Below are positions 6,348 to 13,936 of a DNA stretch of 13,936 nucleotides, piece by piece. Source of the DNA: Clostridiales bacterium (GTDB taxonomy: Bacteria; Bacillota; Clostridia; Lachnospirales; Anaerotignaceae). Under the pieces are notes generated by a model. That model was given only the letters and a program-made list of their open reading frames with translations. It was not told where the DNA came from and did not search any database. Location: positions 1 through 13,936 of the forward strand of contig JAGZLR010000054.1 in NCBI GenBank assembly GCA_018364635.1. Direction: 5' to 3'. Made by a program: the position numbers and the translations under genes. The number at the start of each line of letters is the position of its first letter. Position 1 is the stretch's first letter.

Positions 6348-7451
6348 ATGAAACTTGGTATCGTTGGGCTTCCCAATGTAGGGAAAAGCACATTATTTAA
6401 CTCTATGACTCTTGGTAAAGCTGAATCCGCCAACTACCCATTCTGCACTATTGATCCTAATGTTGGCATTGTTCCAGTGCCAGATGAAAGACTCACCAAA
6501 CTTCATGAGTTATATGACTCTGATAAAACAACACCAGCTGTCATTGAGTTTGTAGATATTGCAGGGCTGGTAAAAGGAGCAAGCAAAGGGGAGGGATTAG
6601 GAAATAAATTCCTTTCCCATATTCGAGAAGTAGACGCTATTGTTCATGTAGTACGTTGTTTTGAAGATGGGAATATCGTTCATGTGGATGGATCTATCGA
6701 TCCAATTCGTGACATCGAAACAATCAATCTTGAATTGATATTTTCTGATATGGAAATCTTGGAACGGAGAATAGCCAAAACCATTAAATCTGCTATGAGC
6801 GATAAAAGCTTGCAAAAAGAAGTAGAACTTTTAAAGCAAGTACATGCTGCTCTGGAAGCGGGCCAATCAGCTCGTAGTGTCATTTTTGATGATGCTGATG
6901 ATCAAGCTTTTATTGACAGCTTAGATTTGTTAACTACAAAACCTGTACTCTATGCTGCCAATGTTACAGAAGATGATATGGCTGATGATGGTGCATCTAA
7001 TAGCTATGTAGCAAAGGTACAGGAATTTGCCCAAAAAGAGGGATCTGAAGTTTTTGTTATTTGTGCAAAAATGGAAGAAGAAATTTCTGAACTAGATGAA
7101 AGTGAAAAACAAGAATTTCTTTCTGATCTAGGTGTAACTGGCAGCGGTTTAGACCATTTGATTGCCGCAAGCTATAAACTTTTAGGTTTAATTAGTTATT
7201 TAACTGCTGGCAAAAAAGAAGTTCGTGCCTGGACAATTAAAAATGGTACAAAAGCTCCTCAAGCGGCTGGCAAAATTCACAGTGATTTCGAAAAAGGCTT
7301 TATCCGCGCAGAAGTTGTGAAATATACTGATCTTGTACGTCTAGGCTCTGTCACTGCTGCAAAAGAACAAGGATTATTGCGTAGCGAGGGTAAAGAATAC
7401 GTTGTCAAAGACGGAGATGTCATTGAATTCTTATTCAACGTATCGAAATAA
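6348..7451 (+). CDS. ychF: YchF/OLA1-family redox-regulated nucleotidase, ribosome-associated
   Basis: YchF is an Obg-related P-loop protein that unusually prefers ATP and binds ribosomes, with links to stress and translation control. The 367 residues match the family length. The G1 P-loop is GLPNVGKST (7-15). The G2/G3 region includes FCTIDPNVGIVPVPDERL and FVDIAGLVKGASKGEGLGNKFL. The usual NKxD guanine motif is replaced by NVTE in YAANVTEDD, the hallmark of ATP specificity. A helical insert lies between (about 125-200) and a C-terminal TGS-type domain ends in KEYVVKDGDVIEFLFNVSK. AAAGG lies about 11 bases before the ATG. It has its own promoter and is the only long plus-strand gene, facing recN across a shared terminator. 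Confidence 0.97.
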   Translation: MKLGIVGLPNVGKSTLFNSMTLGKAESANYPFCTIDPNVGIVPVPDERLTKLHELYDSDKTTPAVIEFVDIAGLVKGASKGEGLGNKFLSHIREVDAIVHVVRCFEDGNIVHVDGSIDPIRDIETINLELIFSDMEILERRIAKTIKSAMSDKSLQKEVELLKQVHAALEAGQSARSVIFDDADDQAFIDSLDLLTTKPVLYAANVTEDDMADDGASNSYVAKVQEFAQKEGSEVFVICAKMEEEISELDESEKQEFLSDLGVTGSGLDHLIAASYKLLGLISYLTAGKKEVRAWTIKNGTKAPQAAGKIHSDFEKGFIRAEVVKYTDLVRLGSVTAAKEQGLLRSEGKEYVVKDGDVIEFLFNVSK

Positions 7452-7458
7452 GAAAAAT

Positions 7459-7487
7459 AAAAAAGCAGTCAATAGACTGCTTTTTTT
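7459..7487. terminator. Bidirectional intrinsic terminator between ychF and recN
   Basis: AGCAGTC (7464-7470), loop AATA and GACTGCT (7475-7481) form a perfect 7-bp stem. It is flanked by a run of A on the left and a run of seven T on the right, so it reads as stem plus U-tract on both strands. It ends ychF within about 35 bases of its stop, and recN coming from the other side about 60 bases after its stop. Confidence 0.92.
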
Positions 7488-7541
7488 ATTAAAAGTCAAT
7501 ATCTTACTACCCTAATCACACAAAAACCATTGTGTCCATTT

Positions 7542-9233
7542 TTACATACTCTTTTTTAGAGTCTCTGCCATCCCTTTCATTTCTTCTGCTGCGGCAATCG
7601 TTGCCTTTGTAATTTGAGCACCACCCATCAAACGAGCAACTTCCTGCACCGAAGCCTTCCAGTCTAAAGCCGTCACTTTTGTGATTGTTCTTCCATCTGC
7701 CGTATTTTTCTCAATCAAAAAATGCCTATCCGCCATAGCTGCAATCTGTGGCAGATGCGTAATACATAATACCTGACGTTTTTGACCAAGAGCTGTCATT
7801 TTTTCTCCGACTTTCTGTGCAGCTCTCCCGCTGACACCAGTATCAATCTCATCGAAAATAAAGGTATCAATCACATCCACATCAGCCAATACATTTTTTA
7901 ATGCAAGCATAACACGGCTCATTTCTCCTCCAGAGGCAATTTTTGCGAGAGGCTTTAGCTCCTCACCCAAATTCGCTGAAATTAAAAATTCAACTGCATC
8001 TTTTCCGTTGACAGTAAATTCTTTTTTCTCTTCTACTTGAATACAAAACTCTGCATGCTTCATCTCTAAATCATGAAGCTGACAAGCAATCATTTTTTCT
8101 ACCTCTTTTGCTTTTTGAGTTCTTAATTCAGTTATACTTTTACAGATTACATTGATCTTTTTTTCCAGAAAAGACCTCTCTTCTTCTAGTCGTATTAACT
8201 CTTCTTGACTATTCTTTAAACGTGTCAACTCCTGAACCGCCTTTTGATCATACGAAAGAATCTCACGGATACTACCACCATATTTTCGTTTAAGATTGTA
8301 GATAAGATTTAGCCTCTCTTCCACTTCTTCCAGCTTTTTAGGGTCACTTTCCACTTCCCGCGCATATTTACGTACTTGAGAAGCAGCATCCTCCATCTGA
8401 GCATATACATCATTGAGCTGTTCATATACACTTTCTAATGATTCATCAATTTCCGTTAAATTTCCTAATGCATCCAGTGCCTGTGCTGTAAAATCCAACG
8501 CAGATCCACCATTCGTACCATAAAGATTTTTTACTACCGAGACTGCATACTTCATCAGCCTGTCTGCGCTTCTCAGAATTTTCTTCTTTTCTTGAAGATC
8601 CTCCTCTTCTCCATCAGTGAGACCAGACTGTTCAATCTCATCATGCTGAAATTGGAGTAAGTCAATTTTTTGAGCTCTCTGTCTGTCATCAGAACAAAGA
8701 TCTTCCATCTCTTTTTTTATCTGCTGGTATTGTCTAAAATATCTGCCTAACTCCACTTTCTTTTCTTCCATCATACTACCACAAAATCTATCTAATAATT
8801 CAATATGTTTCCCCGGGTGCAACAAGGATTGATGTTCATGCTGTCCATGAAGGTCAATCAGTGTCTCAGAAATATTTTTCAACATTCCAACTGTCACTGC
8901 AGAGCCATTAATTCGGCTGATAGATTTCCCCTTATCGCTGTACGTACGGCTGATTAAAAGAGTACCATCTTCTTCCTCTGGTATTCCTGACTCTACCAGC
9001 TTCTCTTGTAAGTTATGAGGGACATTATCAAATAACAATTCCACAGAAGCATTTACAGCACCCTTACGTAAAAAATCCCGTCCAGCCCGTTCACCTAATG
9101 CAAAATTGACAGAATCAATAATCATAGACTTTCCAGCTCCAGTCTCTCCGGTCAGAATGTTAAGACCTCTCCCAAAATAGATCTCTGCCTCTTCGATCAA
9201 GGCTACATTTCTGATATGAAGATATAAAAGCAT
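7542..9233 (-). CDS. recN: DNA repair protein RecN
   Basis: RecN is an SMC-like ATPase recruited early to double-strand breaks, where it holds DNA ends and assists RecA. The 563-residue protein has Walker A GETGAGKS at 29-36 and the RecN N-terminal pattern DLHGQHEHQSLL (128-138). A long central coiled coil covers about 155-405. The ABC signature LASGGEMSR is at about 432-440, and Walker B TFIFDEIDTGVSG at about 457-469. The C-terminal THLPQIAAMADRHFLIEK is also typical. The ATG is preceded by AAAGGAGG with a seven-base spacer. It lies 14 bases after argR and closes the ispA-to-recN run, as in many Firmicutes. No LexA-type SOS operator could be placed upstream, where there is no room for a private promoter. 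Confidence 0.97.
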   Translation of the reverse strand: MLLYLHIRNVALIEEAEIYFGRGLNILTGETGAGKSMIIDSVNFALGERAGRDFLRKGAVNASVELLFDNVPHNLQEKLVESGIPEEEDGTLLISRTYSDKGKSISRINGSAVTVGMLKNISETLIDLHGQHEHQSLLHPGKHIELLDRFCGSMMEEKKVELGRYFRQYQQIKKEMEDLCSDDRQRAQKIDLLQFQHDEIEQSGLTDGEEEDLQEKKKILRSADRLMKYAVSVVKNLYGTNGGSALDFTAQALDALGNLTEIDESLESVYEQLNDVYAQMEDAASQVRKYAREVESDPKKLEEVEERLNLIYNLKRKYGGSIREILSYDQKAVQELTRLKNSQEELIRLEEERSFLEKKINVICKSITELRTQKAKEVEKMIACQLHDLEMKHAEFCIQVEEKKEFTVNGKDAVEFLISANLGEELKPLAKIASGGEMSRVMLALKNVLADVDVIDTFIFDEIDTGVSGRAAQKVGEKMTALGQKRQVLCITHLPQIAAMADRHFLIEKNTADGRTITKVTALDWKASVQEVARLMGGAQITKATIAAAEEMKGMAETLKKSM

Positions 9234-9247
9234 CGGAAAACCTCCTT

Positions 9248-9703
9248 TTATTCTGTTCGGATAATCTTGTAAAACTTCTCAATCAAATTTGCTGCCTGTT
9301 GATGGCTTCTAATAACGCAAAACACAGTATCATCACCGGCGATTGTCCCTAAAATTTCACTGTTATGCATATTATCCAAAGCAGTACCTACTGCCATTCC
9401 CATACCATCCAGTGTCTTAATTACAATAATATTTTGTGCATAATCCAGATGAATAACTACCTCTTTAAACACCCGAATCAAACGATCAGACAACTCCGAA
9501 TCCGTGTTTGAAATTACAGAATACCTTTGTCTGCCATCCTCCATAGCAATTTTTGTCAGCTTCATCTCTCTGATGTCTCTTGATACAGTGGCCTGAGTCA
9601 CTTCAAATCCATCTTCTGCCAGCTTCTGAGCTAGTTCTTCCTGGGTTTCAATGTTATTTTTTTCAATCAGTTCCAGTATTTTCGCTTGCCTTGCGATTTT
9701 CAT
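9248..9703 (-). CDS. argR: Arginine repressor ArgR/AhrC
   Basis: ArgR is a hexameric arginine-sensing repressor of arginine synthesis and activator of catabolism. The N-terminal winged helix-turn-helix spans about 1-65 and includes TQEELAQKL and VTQATVSRDIREMKLTK. The C-terminal oligomerisation and arginine-binding domain includes IIVIKTLDGMGMAVGTALD and the GDDT motif (AGDDTVFCVIR) that contacts arginine. I chose ATG at 9703 (151 residues) because family members begin MK-xx-RQ and GAGG lies about ten bases upstream. A GTG at 9712 would add three residues but overlaps the nadK stop without usable ribosome-site spacing. Its placement next to recN and nadK is conserved in Firmicutes. No arginine gene is visible here, so its targets are elsewhere. 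Confidence 0.96.
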   Translation of the reverse strand: MKIARQAKILELIEKNNIETQEELAQKLAEDGFEVTQATVSRDIREMKLTKIAMEDGRQRYSVISNTDSELSDRLIRVFKEVVIHLDYAQNIIVIKTLDGMGMAVGTALDNMHNSEILGTIAGDDTVFCVIRSHQQAANLIEKFYKIIRTE

Positions 9704-9708
9704 AGTTA

Positions 9709-10569
9709 TCACGCCTCATTTCTTACAAGCTTATCCCTCAGTATATCATAAAAACTTCTCTCGTTGGTTTTTAGTATCGTTGCAGTTTGTTTTCGACGGC
9801 GGACTGTGATGACCGCACCTTTCTTTATCACACGCTCTGCTTGTCCATCAACACTGATGATAATATCCCCCCGTGTTTTACCGCTCAACTCTACCTTAAT
9901 GATATCATTGGCAGAAACTACAATGCTTCTTGCATTTAACATATGTGGGCAAATAGCTGTAATGGCCAAACACTCCGCATTGTACTTCATAATCGGTCCG
10001 CCAGCAGAAAGATTATATGCCGTAGATCCAGTTGGTGTGGAAATAATAATGCCATCTGCATGGAAATTCTCAATAAATTCATCATTGACATACAGCCTTA
10101 AATCCACCATCTTTGCGTTTACGCCTCTAGAAATATAGATATCATTTAGGCCATAATCATTTTCAAACTTCATCAGTCCATCAGAGGAGCTCACTTCCAC
10201 CATTAGCCTTTTCTCTTCTTTATATCTGCCTTCTAATACATTTGTTATAGCTTTTGTTGCTGCACCTCTCTCTGCATCTGTCAAAAAACCAAGCGTACCA
10301 AGGTTAATTCCCAAAATCGGCGTATTATAGTTACTAGCAGTCCGTCCAGCACCTAACATGGTACCATCGCCGCCTAATACCACTAGCAACTGCGATTTTT
10401 GAAACAATTCTTCCATCAAATACCCATAGTCTGATAAACCGATACTTGCGGCAACCTTTCGCTCAATCAGCGGAACACAACTCTTTTTTAATAAAAACTG
10501 AGCGATCTCTTTTGTAAAACTATAGTCGCTGTCTTTTTCTAGATTCGGTAATATCCCTATTCTTTTCAT
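9709..10569 (-). CDS. nadK: NAD kinase
   Basis: Cytoplasmic enzyme that phosphorylates NAD to NADP. The 286 residues contain the diacylglycerol-kinase-like GGDGT at 66-70 (LLVVLGGDGTMLGAGR). Next come NLGTLGFLTDAE (89-100), LNDIYISRG (141-149) with its substrate-binding N-D, and ADGIIISTPTGSTAYNLSAGGPI (171-193), the second signature. The ATG has AGGAAGG upstream. It starts 15 bases after tlyA, and its stop codon is about six bases from the argR ATG, so translation of the two is probably coupled. Confidence 0.97.
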   Translation of the reverse strand: MKRIGILPNLEKDSDYSFTKEIAQFLLKKSCVPLIERKVAASIGLSDYGYLMEELFQKSQLLVVLGGDGTMLGAGRTASNYNTPILGINLGTLGFLTDAERGAATKAITNVLEGRYKEEKRLMVEVSSSDGLMKFENDYGLNDIYISRGVNAKMVDLRLYVNDEFIENFHADGIIISTPTGSTAYNLSAGGPIMKYNAECLAITAICPHMLNARSIVVSANDIIKVELSGKTRGDIIISVDGQAERVIKKGAVITVRRRKQTATILKTNERSFYDILRDKLVRNEA

Positions 10570-10584
10570 AGATGGTCCTTCCTG

Positions 10585-11406
10585 CTACTCTAATTCATCA
10601 TGGCTCAGCAATGCTACATTTTTCGCCATTTGATATGCCTCGTTTATGGAGATACCAACATTCTTTTTGTCTAAGTAAATGAGGTATTCAATATTTCCCT
10701 CTGGTCCCTTGATAGGAGAGTAGCTAATATTTAAAATATGAAGTCCCTGACTCATAACAAAATCGACAATTTTTTCTATGACCTCTTGATGGACAGCCTT
10801 GTCACGGACTACGCCTTTTTTCCCAACTTTCTCTCGTCCAGCTTCAAACTGTGGCTTAATCAAAGCAACAATTTGACCTGCTTCACCCAAAATATCGCAA
10901 ACTGCTGGAATCACTTTTGTCAGAGAAATGAAAGAGACGTCGATAGAAGCAAAGTCTGCATCTTCTGGCACTTCTTTATGTGTAAGGAAACGCACATTGG
11001 TTTTTTCCAGACAGACTACCCGTGGATCGTTTCTCAGCTTCCACGCAAACTGCCCATAACCTACGTCGATAGCATAAACTTTCGCTGCACCATTTTGCAG
11101 CATACAGTCTGTAAATCCCCCTGTAGAAGCACCAATATCCAAACAAATCTTGTCTGTCAGTTGTAGTCCAAAGACATTTACTGCTTTCTCTAATTTATAT
11201 CCCCCACGGCTAACATACTTCATTTCATTACCATGGACTTCCAGCTTTGCTGTTACATCTACTTTGGTTCCAGCCTTATTCTCCTTAACACCGTCTACAT
11301 AAACAGATCCTGCCATAATATACGCCTTGGCAAGCTCTCTGGAAGCAGCCAAGTTTGATTTTACCAATAATATATCAAGACGTTCTTTTTCAGCCATGTT
11401 GTTCAT
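10585..11406 (-). CDS. tlyA: TlyA-family rRNA (cytidine-2'-O)-methyltransferase
   Basis: Members methylate 16S and/or 23S rRNA at ribose 2'-O positions and in some species affect sensitivity to capreomycin-type drugs; Firmicutes homologues are often annotated YqxC or hemolysin A. The 273 residues carry an S4 RNA-binding domain (about 7-68, ERLDILLVKSNLAASRELAK). The FtsJ-like fold follows, with the SAM motif DIGASTGGFTD at 90-100. The K-D-K-E tetrad is visible as SRGGYKLEKA, SIDVSFISL, LIKPQFEAG and GPEGNIEYL. The ATG at 11406 has AAAGGA six bases upstream and overlaps the dxs end by 17 bases; a second ATG at 11397 is possible but has a weaker site. It sits between dxs and nadK as in many Firmicutes. 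Confidence 0.94.
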   Translation of the reverse strand: MNNMAEKERLDILLVKSNLAASRELAKAYIMAGSVYVDGVKENKAGTKVDVTAKLEVHGNEMKYVSRGGYKLEKAVNVFGLQLTDKICLDIGASTGGFTDCMLQNGAAKVYAIDVGYGQFAWKLRNDPRVVCLEKTNVRFLTHKEVPEDADFASIDVSFISLTKVIPAVCDILGEAGQIVALIKPQFEAGREKVGKKGVVRDKAVHQEVIEKIVDFVMSQGLHILNISYSPIKGPEGNIEYLIYLDKKNVGISINEAYQMAKNVALLSHDELE

Positions 11407-13279
11407 CCATTTCCTTTACTCTTGCTATAATTTTTTGATAAATTGAATCACTGTCCATTGCATATTTTAAAAACAGCTGACTTTTATTTCCATGTTCAAT
11501 AAACGCGTCAGGGAATGCAAAAATTTCCGTTTTTACCGACAAATTATTGTCAGAGACAAAAACTTCCACTTGTTCGCCAAACCCTCCTGATTTCACATGG
11601 TTTTCCGCTGTAAAAATCAGTTGACACTTAGATGCTGCCATACGTACCATATCTTCATCAATAGGATGAAGAAATCTTGCATTGATAAGCATCGGCTGAT
11701 AACCGTCCTCCACTAATCTATCATAGACCTGCTTCATTTCATCCATCATATCGCCTGCAGAAAAAAGTGCAATTTTCTGTCCATCCTCAGTGAGCTGTGC
11801 CTTACCATAGCAAATAGGTGCTGTTCGGTCTAAATAAATTTCAGATGCTTCTCCTCTTGGATAACGGATTGCAACTGGGCCGTCGAATTCCTCTATAGCA
11901 AAGATCAGCATATTTTTTAATTCCTCTGCATTCTGTGGCGCCATTACTGTCATATGAGGCATACTGGAAAGAAAAGCAATATCATAGATGCCTTGGTGCG
12001 TTTCTCCATCAGCACCTACAATACCTGCTCTATCAATGGCAAGAACCACATGCAAACGCTGCAAACAGACATCATGAATCACCTGGTCGTAAGCACGCTG
12101 CAAAAAGGTTGAATAAACAGCAAATACTGGTACTATCCCCTGAGATGCTAAACCTGCTGCAAAAGTAACTGCATGCTGTTCAGCAATCCCTACATCAAAA
12201 AATCGTTTTGGAAACTCTCGATGAAATTTTTCCAATCCTGTTCCAGAACACATAGCTGCAGAAATAGCTACTAAATTCTTTTTCTTCAAAGCAAGTTCCA
12301 CCATTACATTGCCAAAAATTGATGAATAACTTGGACCTGATGCACTTTTCAGTACCTTTCCTGTATTGATATCAAAGGACCCTACACCATGATATTCCCA
12401 AGGCAATTGTTCTGCATATTTATAACCTTTGCCCTTGCAAGTATATACATGCAAAAGAACTGGTCCCTTCATCCGTTCCACCTTTTTAATTACTTCAATC
12501 AGTTCTTCTATATTGTGACCATCAACAGGACCAATATAGTGAAATCCTAGCTCTTCAAACAAAATACCGCTAACTAAAAGATGTTTTACACTATCTTTCG
12601 TCCGTTCAATTGCACGATCCAATTTTTTTCCCACAACCGGCACACGATTGAGAAGAACATGAACTCCCTCTTTTGCCTCCAAATATCGTGGGTTAGTGCG
12701 AATATCGTTTAAATGTCTGCTCATAGCTCCGACATTTTCCGAGATAGACATCTGATTGTCATTTAGAATCACCAATAAGTTGCGGTTACTTTGCCCTACA
12801 TTATTTAACGCTTCATAGGCAAGCCCTCCGGTCATAGAACCATCGCCGATAACCGCTGCCACATGATAATTCTCTCCTTTCAAATCCCGTGCACAACAAA
12901 TCCCTAGGGCTGCGGAGATTGATGTAGAGCTGTGTCCTGCCGCAAAACAATCATATTCACTTTCTTTTGGCTTAGGAAAACCACTAATACCACCAAATTG
13001 TCTTAGGGTAGAAAAAGCTTCCCTTCGTCCGGTCAATATCTTATGCACATAAGCCTGATGGCCTACATCCCATACGATTTTATCCTTTGGAAGATCAAAA
13101 CAATAATGAAGGGCAAGTGTCAACTCTACAATGCCCAAATTACTTGCCAAGTGTCCTCCTGTTTTAGAGATTGTACTGATTAAAAACTGTCGAATCTCTC
13201 TAGCCAGCTGTTCCAGCTGAGGAAGTTTCAAATTCTTAATATCTGATGGTACATTTATGGAATCTAATAATCTACTCAA
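11390..13279 (-). CDS. dxs: 1-deoxy-D-xylulose-5-phosphate synthase
   Basis: DXS condenses pyruvate and glyceraldehyde 3-phosphate to 1-deoxyxylulose 5-phosphate, the first step of the MEP isoprenoid pathway and a feed to thiamine and PLP synthesis. The 629-residue product is full length. Visible are H43 in TGGHLASNLG and the thiamine diphosphate motif GDGSMTGG with its Asn partners (145-175). PVDGHN is at 251-256 and the catalytic glutamate E367 in VGIAEQHAVTFAAGLA. DRAGIVGADGETHQG and the transketolase C-terminal domain follow. The start must be TTG at 13279: an in-frame TAG lies two codons upstream and no ATG follows before conserved sequence. Its own ribosome site is poor (AAAGG, 12 bases away). 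The upstream ispA supplies the matching prenyl transferase. Confidence 0.96.
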   Translation of the reverse strand: MSRLLDSINVPSDIKNLKLPQLEQLAREIRQFLISTISKTGGHLASNLGIVELTLALHYCFDLPKDKIVWDVGHQAYVHKILTGRREAFSTLRQFGGISGFPKPKESEYDCFAAGHSSTSISAALGICCARDLKGENYHVAAVIGDGSMTGGLAYEALNNVGQSNRNLLVILNDNQMSISENVGAMSRHLNDIRTNPRYLEAKEGVHVLLNRVPVVGKKLDRAIERTKDSVKHLLVSGILFEELGFHYIGPVDGHNIEELIEVIKKVERMKGPVLLHVYTCKGKGYKYAEQLPWEYHGVGSFDINTGKVLKSASGPSYSSIFGNVMVELALKKKNLVAISAAMCSGTGLEKFHREFPKRFFDVGIAEQHAVTFAAGLASQGIVPVFAVYSTFLQRAYDQVIHDVCLQRLHVVLAIDRAGIVGADGETHQGIYDIAFLSSMPHMTVMAPQNAEELKNMLIFAIEEFDGPVAIRYPRGEASEIYLDRTAPICYGKAQLTEDGQKIALFSAGDMMDEMKQVYDRLVEDGYQPMLINARFLHPIDEDMVRMAASKCQLIFTAENHVKSGGFGEQVEVFVSDNNLSVKTEIFAFPDAFIEHGNKSQLFLKYAMDSDSIYQKIIARVKEMDEQHG

Positions 13280-13299
13280 TGTCTAAACCAGCCTTTCAA
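13276..13299 (-). CDS. Possible seven-codon leader ORF overlapping the dxs start
   Basis: TTG at 13299 opens a seven-codon frame (MKGWFRH) whose TGA (13278-13276) overlaps the dxs TTG as TTGA. GGAGG at 13311-13307 lies exactly seven bases before this TTG, a far better ribosome site than dxs has. It could couple translation into dxs. The frame is too short to be convincing alone. Confidence 0.3.
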   Translation of the reverse strand: MKGWFRH

Positions 13300-13304
13300 A
13301 AGAT

Positions 13305-13333
13305 AGCCTCCGATTTATAGAAAATCAGAGGCT
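13305..13333 (-). promoter_or_regulatory. 12-bp hairpin between ispA and dxs that masks a Shine-Dalgarno
   Basis: On the minus strand AGCCTCTGATTT (13333-13322) pairs with AAATCGGAGGCT (13316-13305) through 12 positions with one G-U, around a five-base loop. It is followed by only ATCTTTTG, a weak U-tract, so it is a poor terminator; it may serve as a leaky terminator or an mRNA 3'/5' stabiliser. The 3' arm holds the GGAGG used by the mini-ORF before dxs. Confidence 0.6.
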
Positions 13334-13340
13334 GCAGGTT

Positions 13341-13936
13341 TTAATTTTTCCTTTTAATCAAATACTCTGTCAAATGAATCAAAAATTGACCCTTGTCTTG
13401 GTATGTACGAAAAATTTCCACTGCCTGACTGGAAAACTGTTCTACCATCTCATGGCTTTTCTCCAGCCCATACATTGATACATAAGTATTTTTCTCATTT
13501 TTCTCATCGCTGTGGACTGGTTTTCCCAGTTCCTTGGCTGAACCTACAACATCTAATATATCGTCTTGAATCTGAAATGCAAGTCCTATGTGATCTCCGG
13601 CAGTAAAAAACTGTTCTGCTGCCTCTTGATTGCCGGCTAATATTGCCCCAGCCTTTAAAGCCGCTGCAATCATAGCCGCAGTCTTATTGTGATGGATATA
13701 TAAAAGTGTCTCTTCATCAATCTTTTTGCCTTCGCTTTGAACATCAACCACCTGCCCGCTCAGCATTCCTTTGGTACCAGCACAATCCGCTATCACTTTC
13801 ATAGCTTCTGCCGCCTTTGTACCTTTCTTGCAAACCTCATCAGCCATTACCTGAAAAGCATAATGTAAAAGTCCATCACCGGCCAATATAGCCATATCTT
13901 CTCCAAACACTTTATGACTAGTTAGCCGACCTCTAC
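13341..13936 (-). CDS. ispA: Polyprenyl (farnesyl/geranylgeranyl) diphosphate synthase, 5' end cut by the window
   Basis: IspA adds isopentenyl diphosphate units to allylic diphosphates to make farnesyl diphosphate for undecaprenyl and quinone lipids. About 197 residues are visible and the frame is open to the right edge. It begins RGRLTSHKVFGEDMAIL, the segment just after the first Asp-rich motif (the DDLRRG region of the family), so roughly 90 N-terminal residues including the FARM lie outside. The second Asp-rich motif is present as LAFQIQDDILDVVG, followed by GKPVHSDEKNEKNTYV. The GTG in KVFGEDM is internal and is not the start. The stop is 61 bases before the dxs TTG, the gap holding a hairpin. 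The short-chain FPP synthase call follows gene context; GGPP synthase cannot be excluded without the first motif. Confidence 0.93.
   Translation of the reverse strand, partial: RGRLTSHKVFGEDMAILAGDGLLHYAFQVMADEVCKKGTKAAEAMKVIADCAGTKGMLSGQVVDVQSEGKKIDEETLLYIHHNKTAAMIAAALKAGAILAGNQEAAEQFFTAGDHIGLAFQIQDDILDVVGSAKELGKPVHSDEKNEKNTYVSMYGLEKSHEMVEQFSSQAVEIFRTYQDKGQFLIHLTEYLIKRKN

Noticed and set aside
7452..7541. The recN-ychF gap as a site for a small RNA or extra gene.
   Set aside because: It is only 90 bases and explained by a shared bidirectional terminator; no promoter is visible.
9764..10138. 124-codon plus-strand open frame opposite nadK.
   Set aside because: It is antisense to an unambiguous nadK with conserved motifs, has no ribosome site and resembles no protein family.
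10738..11166. 142-codon plus-strand open frame opposite tlyA.
   Set aside because: It is a shadow of tlyA codon use on the other strand, with no ribosome site or recognisable domain.
13908..13910. GTG at 13910 as the ispA start.
   Set aside because: The frame continues upstream as RGRLTSHK, conserved IspA sequence, so the GTG is an internal valine and the gene is cut by the window edge.

Overview
The window looks like a chromosomal housekeeping region of a low-GC, spore-forming Gram-positive anaerobe, most likely a Lachnospiraceae-type Clostridium. The evidence is gene order (ispA-dxs-tlyA-nadK-argR-recN and hlyD-like-yggS-sepF-yggT-ylmH), AT-rich intergenic DNA, strong AGGAGG-type ribosome sites, and a lipoprotein of the YhcN/YlaJ spore type. 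Genus and species cannot be read from the sequence alone.

Right block (about 7542-13936, all minus strand). Transcription enters from beyond the right edge through ispA (5' end cut by the window), dxs, tlyA, nadK, argR and recN. ispA and dxs make isoprenoid precursors and prenyl diphosphate. tlyA is an S4-domain rRNA 2'-O-methyltransferase, nadK makes NADP, argR is the arginine repressor and recN acts in double-strand break repair. Spacing is tight or overlapping except for a hairpin-bearing gap between ispA and dxs. recN faces ychF across a bidirectional terminator near 7464-7487.

Middle (about 5527-7451). This is the only part with plus-strand genes: an unrecognised 55-residue single-TM protein (6105-6272), and ychF (6348-7451) behind a near-consensus sigma-A promoter. 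A short YhcN/YlaJ-like lipoprotein gene (5687-6001) diverges from them on the minus strand.

Left block (about 119-5596, minus strand). A good sigma-A promoter at 5568-5596 drives an HlyD-like membrane protein of unknown role, then yggS (PLP homeostasis), sepF and yggT (division and membrane), ylmH (S4 RNA-binding, division-associated), aroB (shikimate pathway) and lspA. A strong terminator-like hairpin overlaps the end of yggT just before ylmH.

The left edge is the most anomalous part. lspA stops after about 93 residues and lacks its C-terminal catalytic half. The adjoining 140 bases encode, in another frame, a coiled-coil segment that matches the N-terminal region of RNase Y but has no start codon or membrane anchor. 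This is either a real deletion/fusion or an assembly join.

I see no tRNA or rRNA gene, CRISPR array, insertion sequence or prophage gene, and no clear case for a new multi-gene system. The best leads are the lspA/rny junction, the dxs leader with its mini-ORF, the small membrane protein, and the HlyD-like protein in the division operon.
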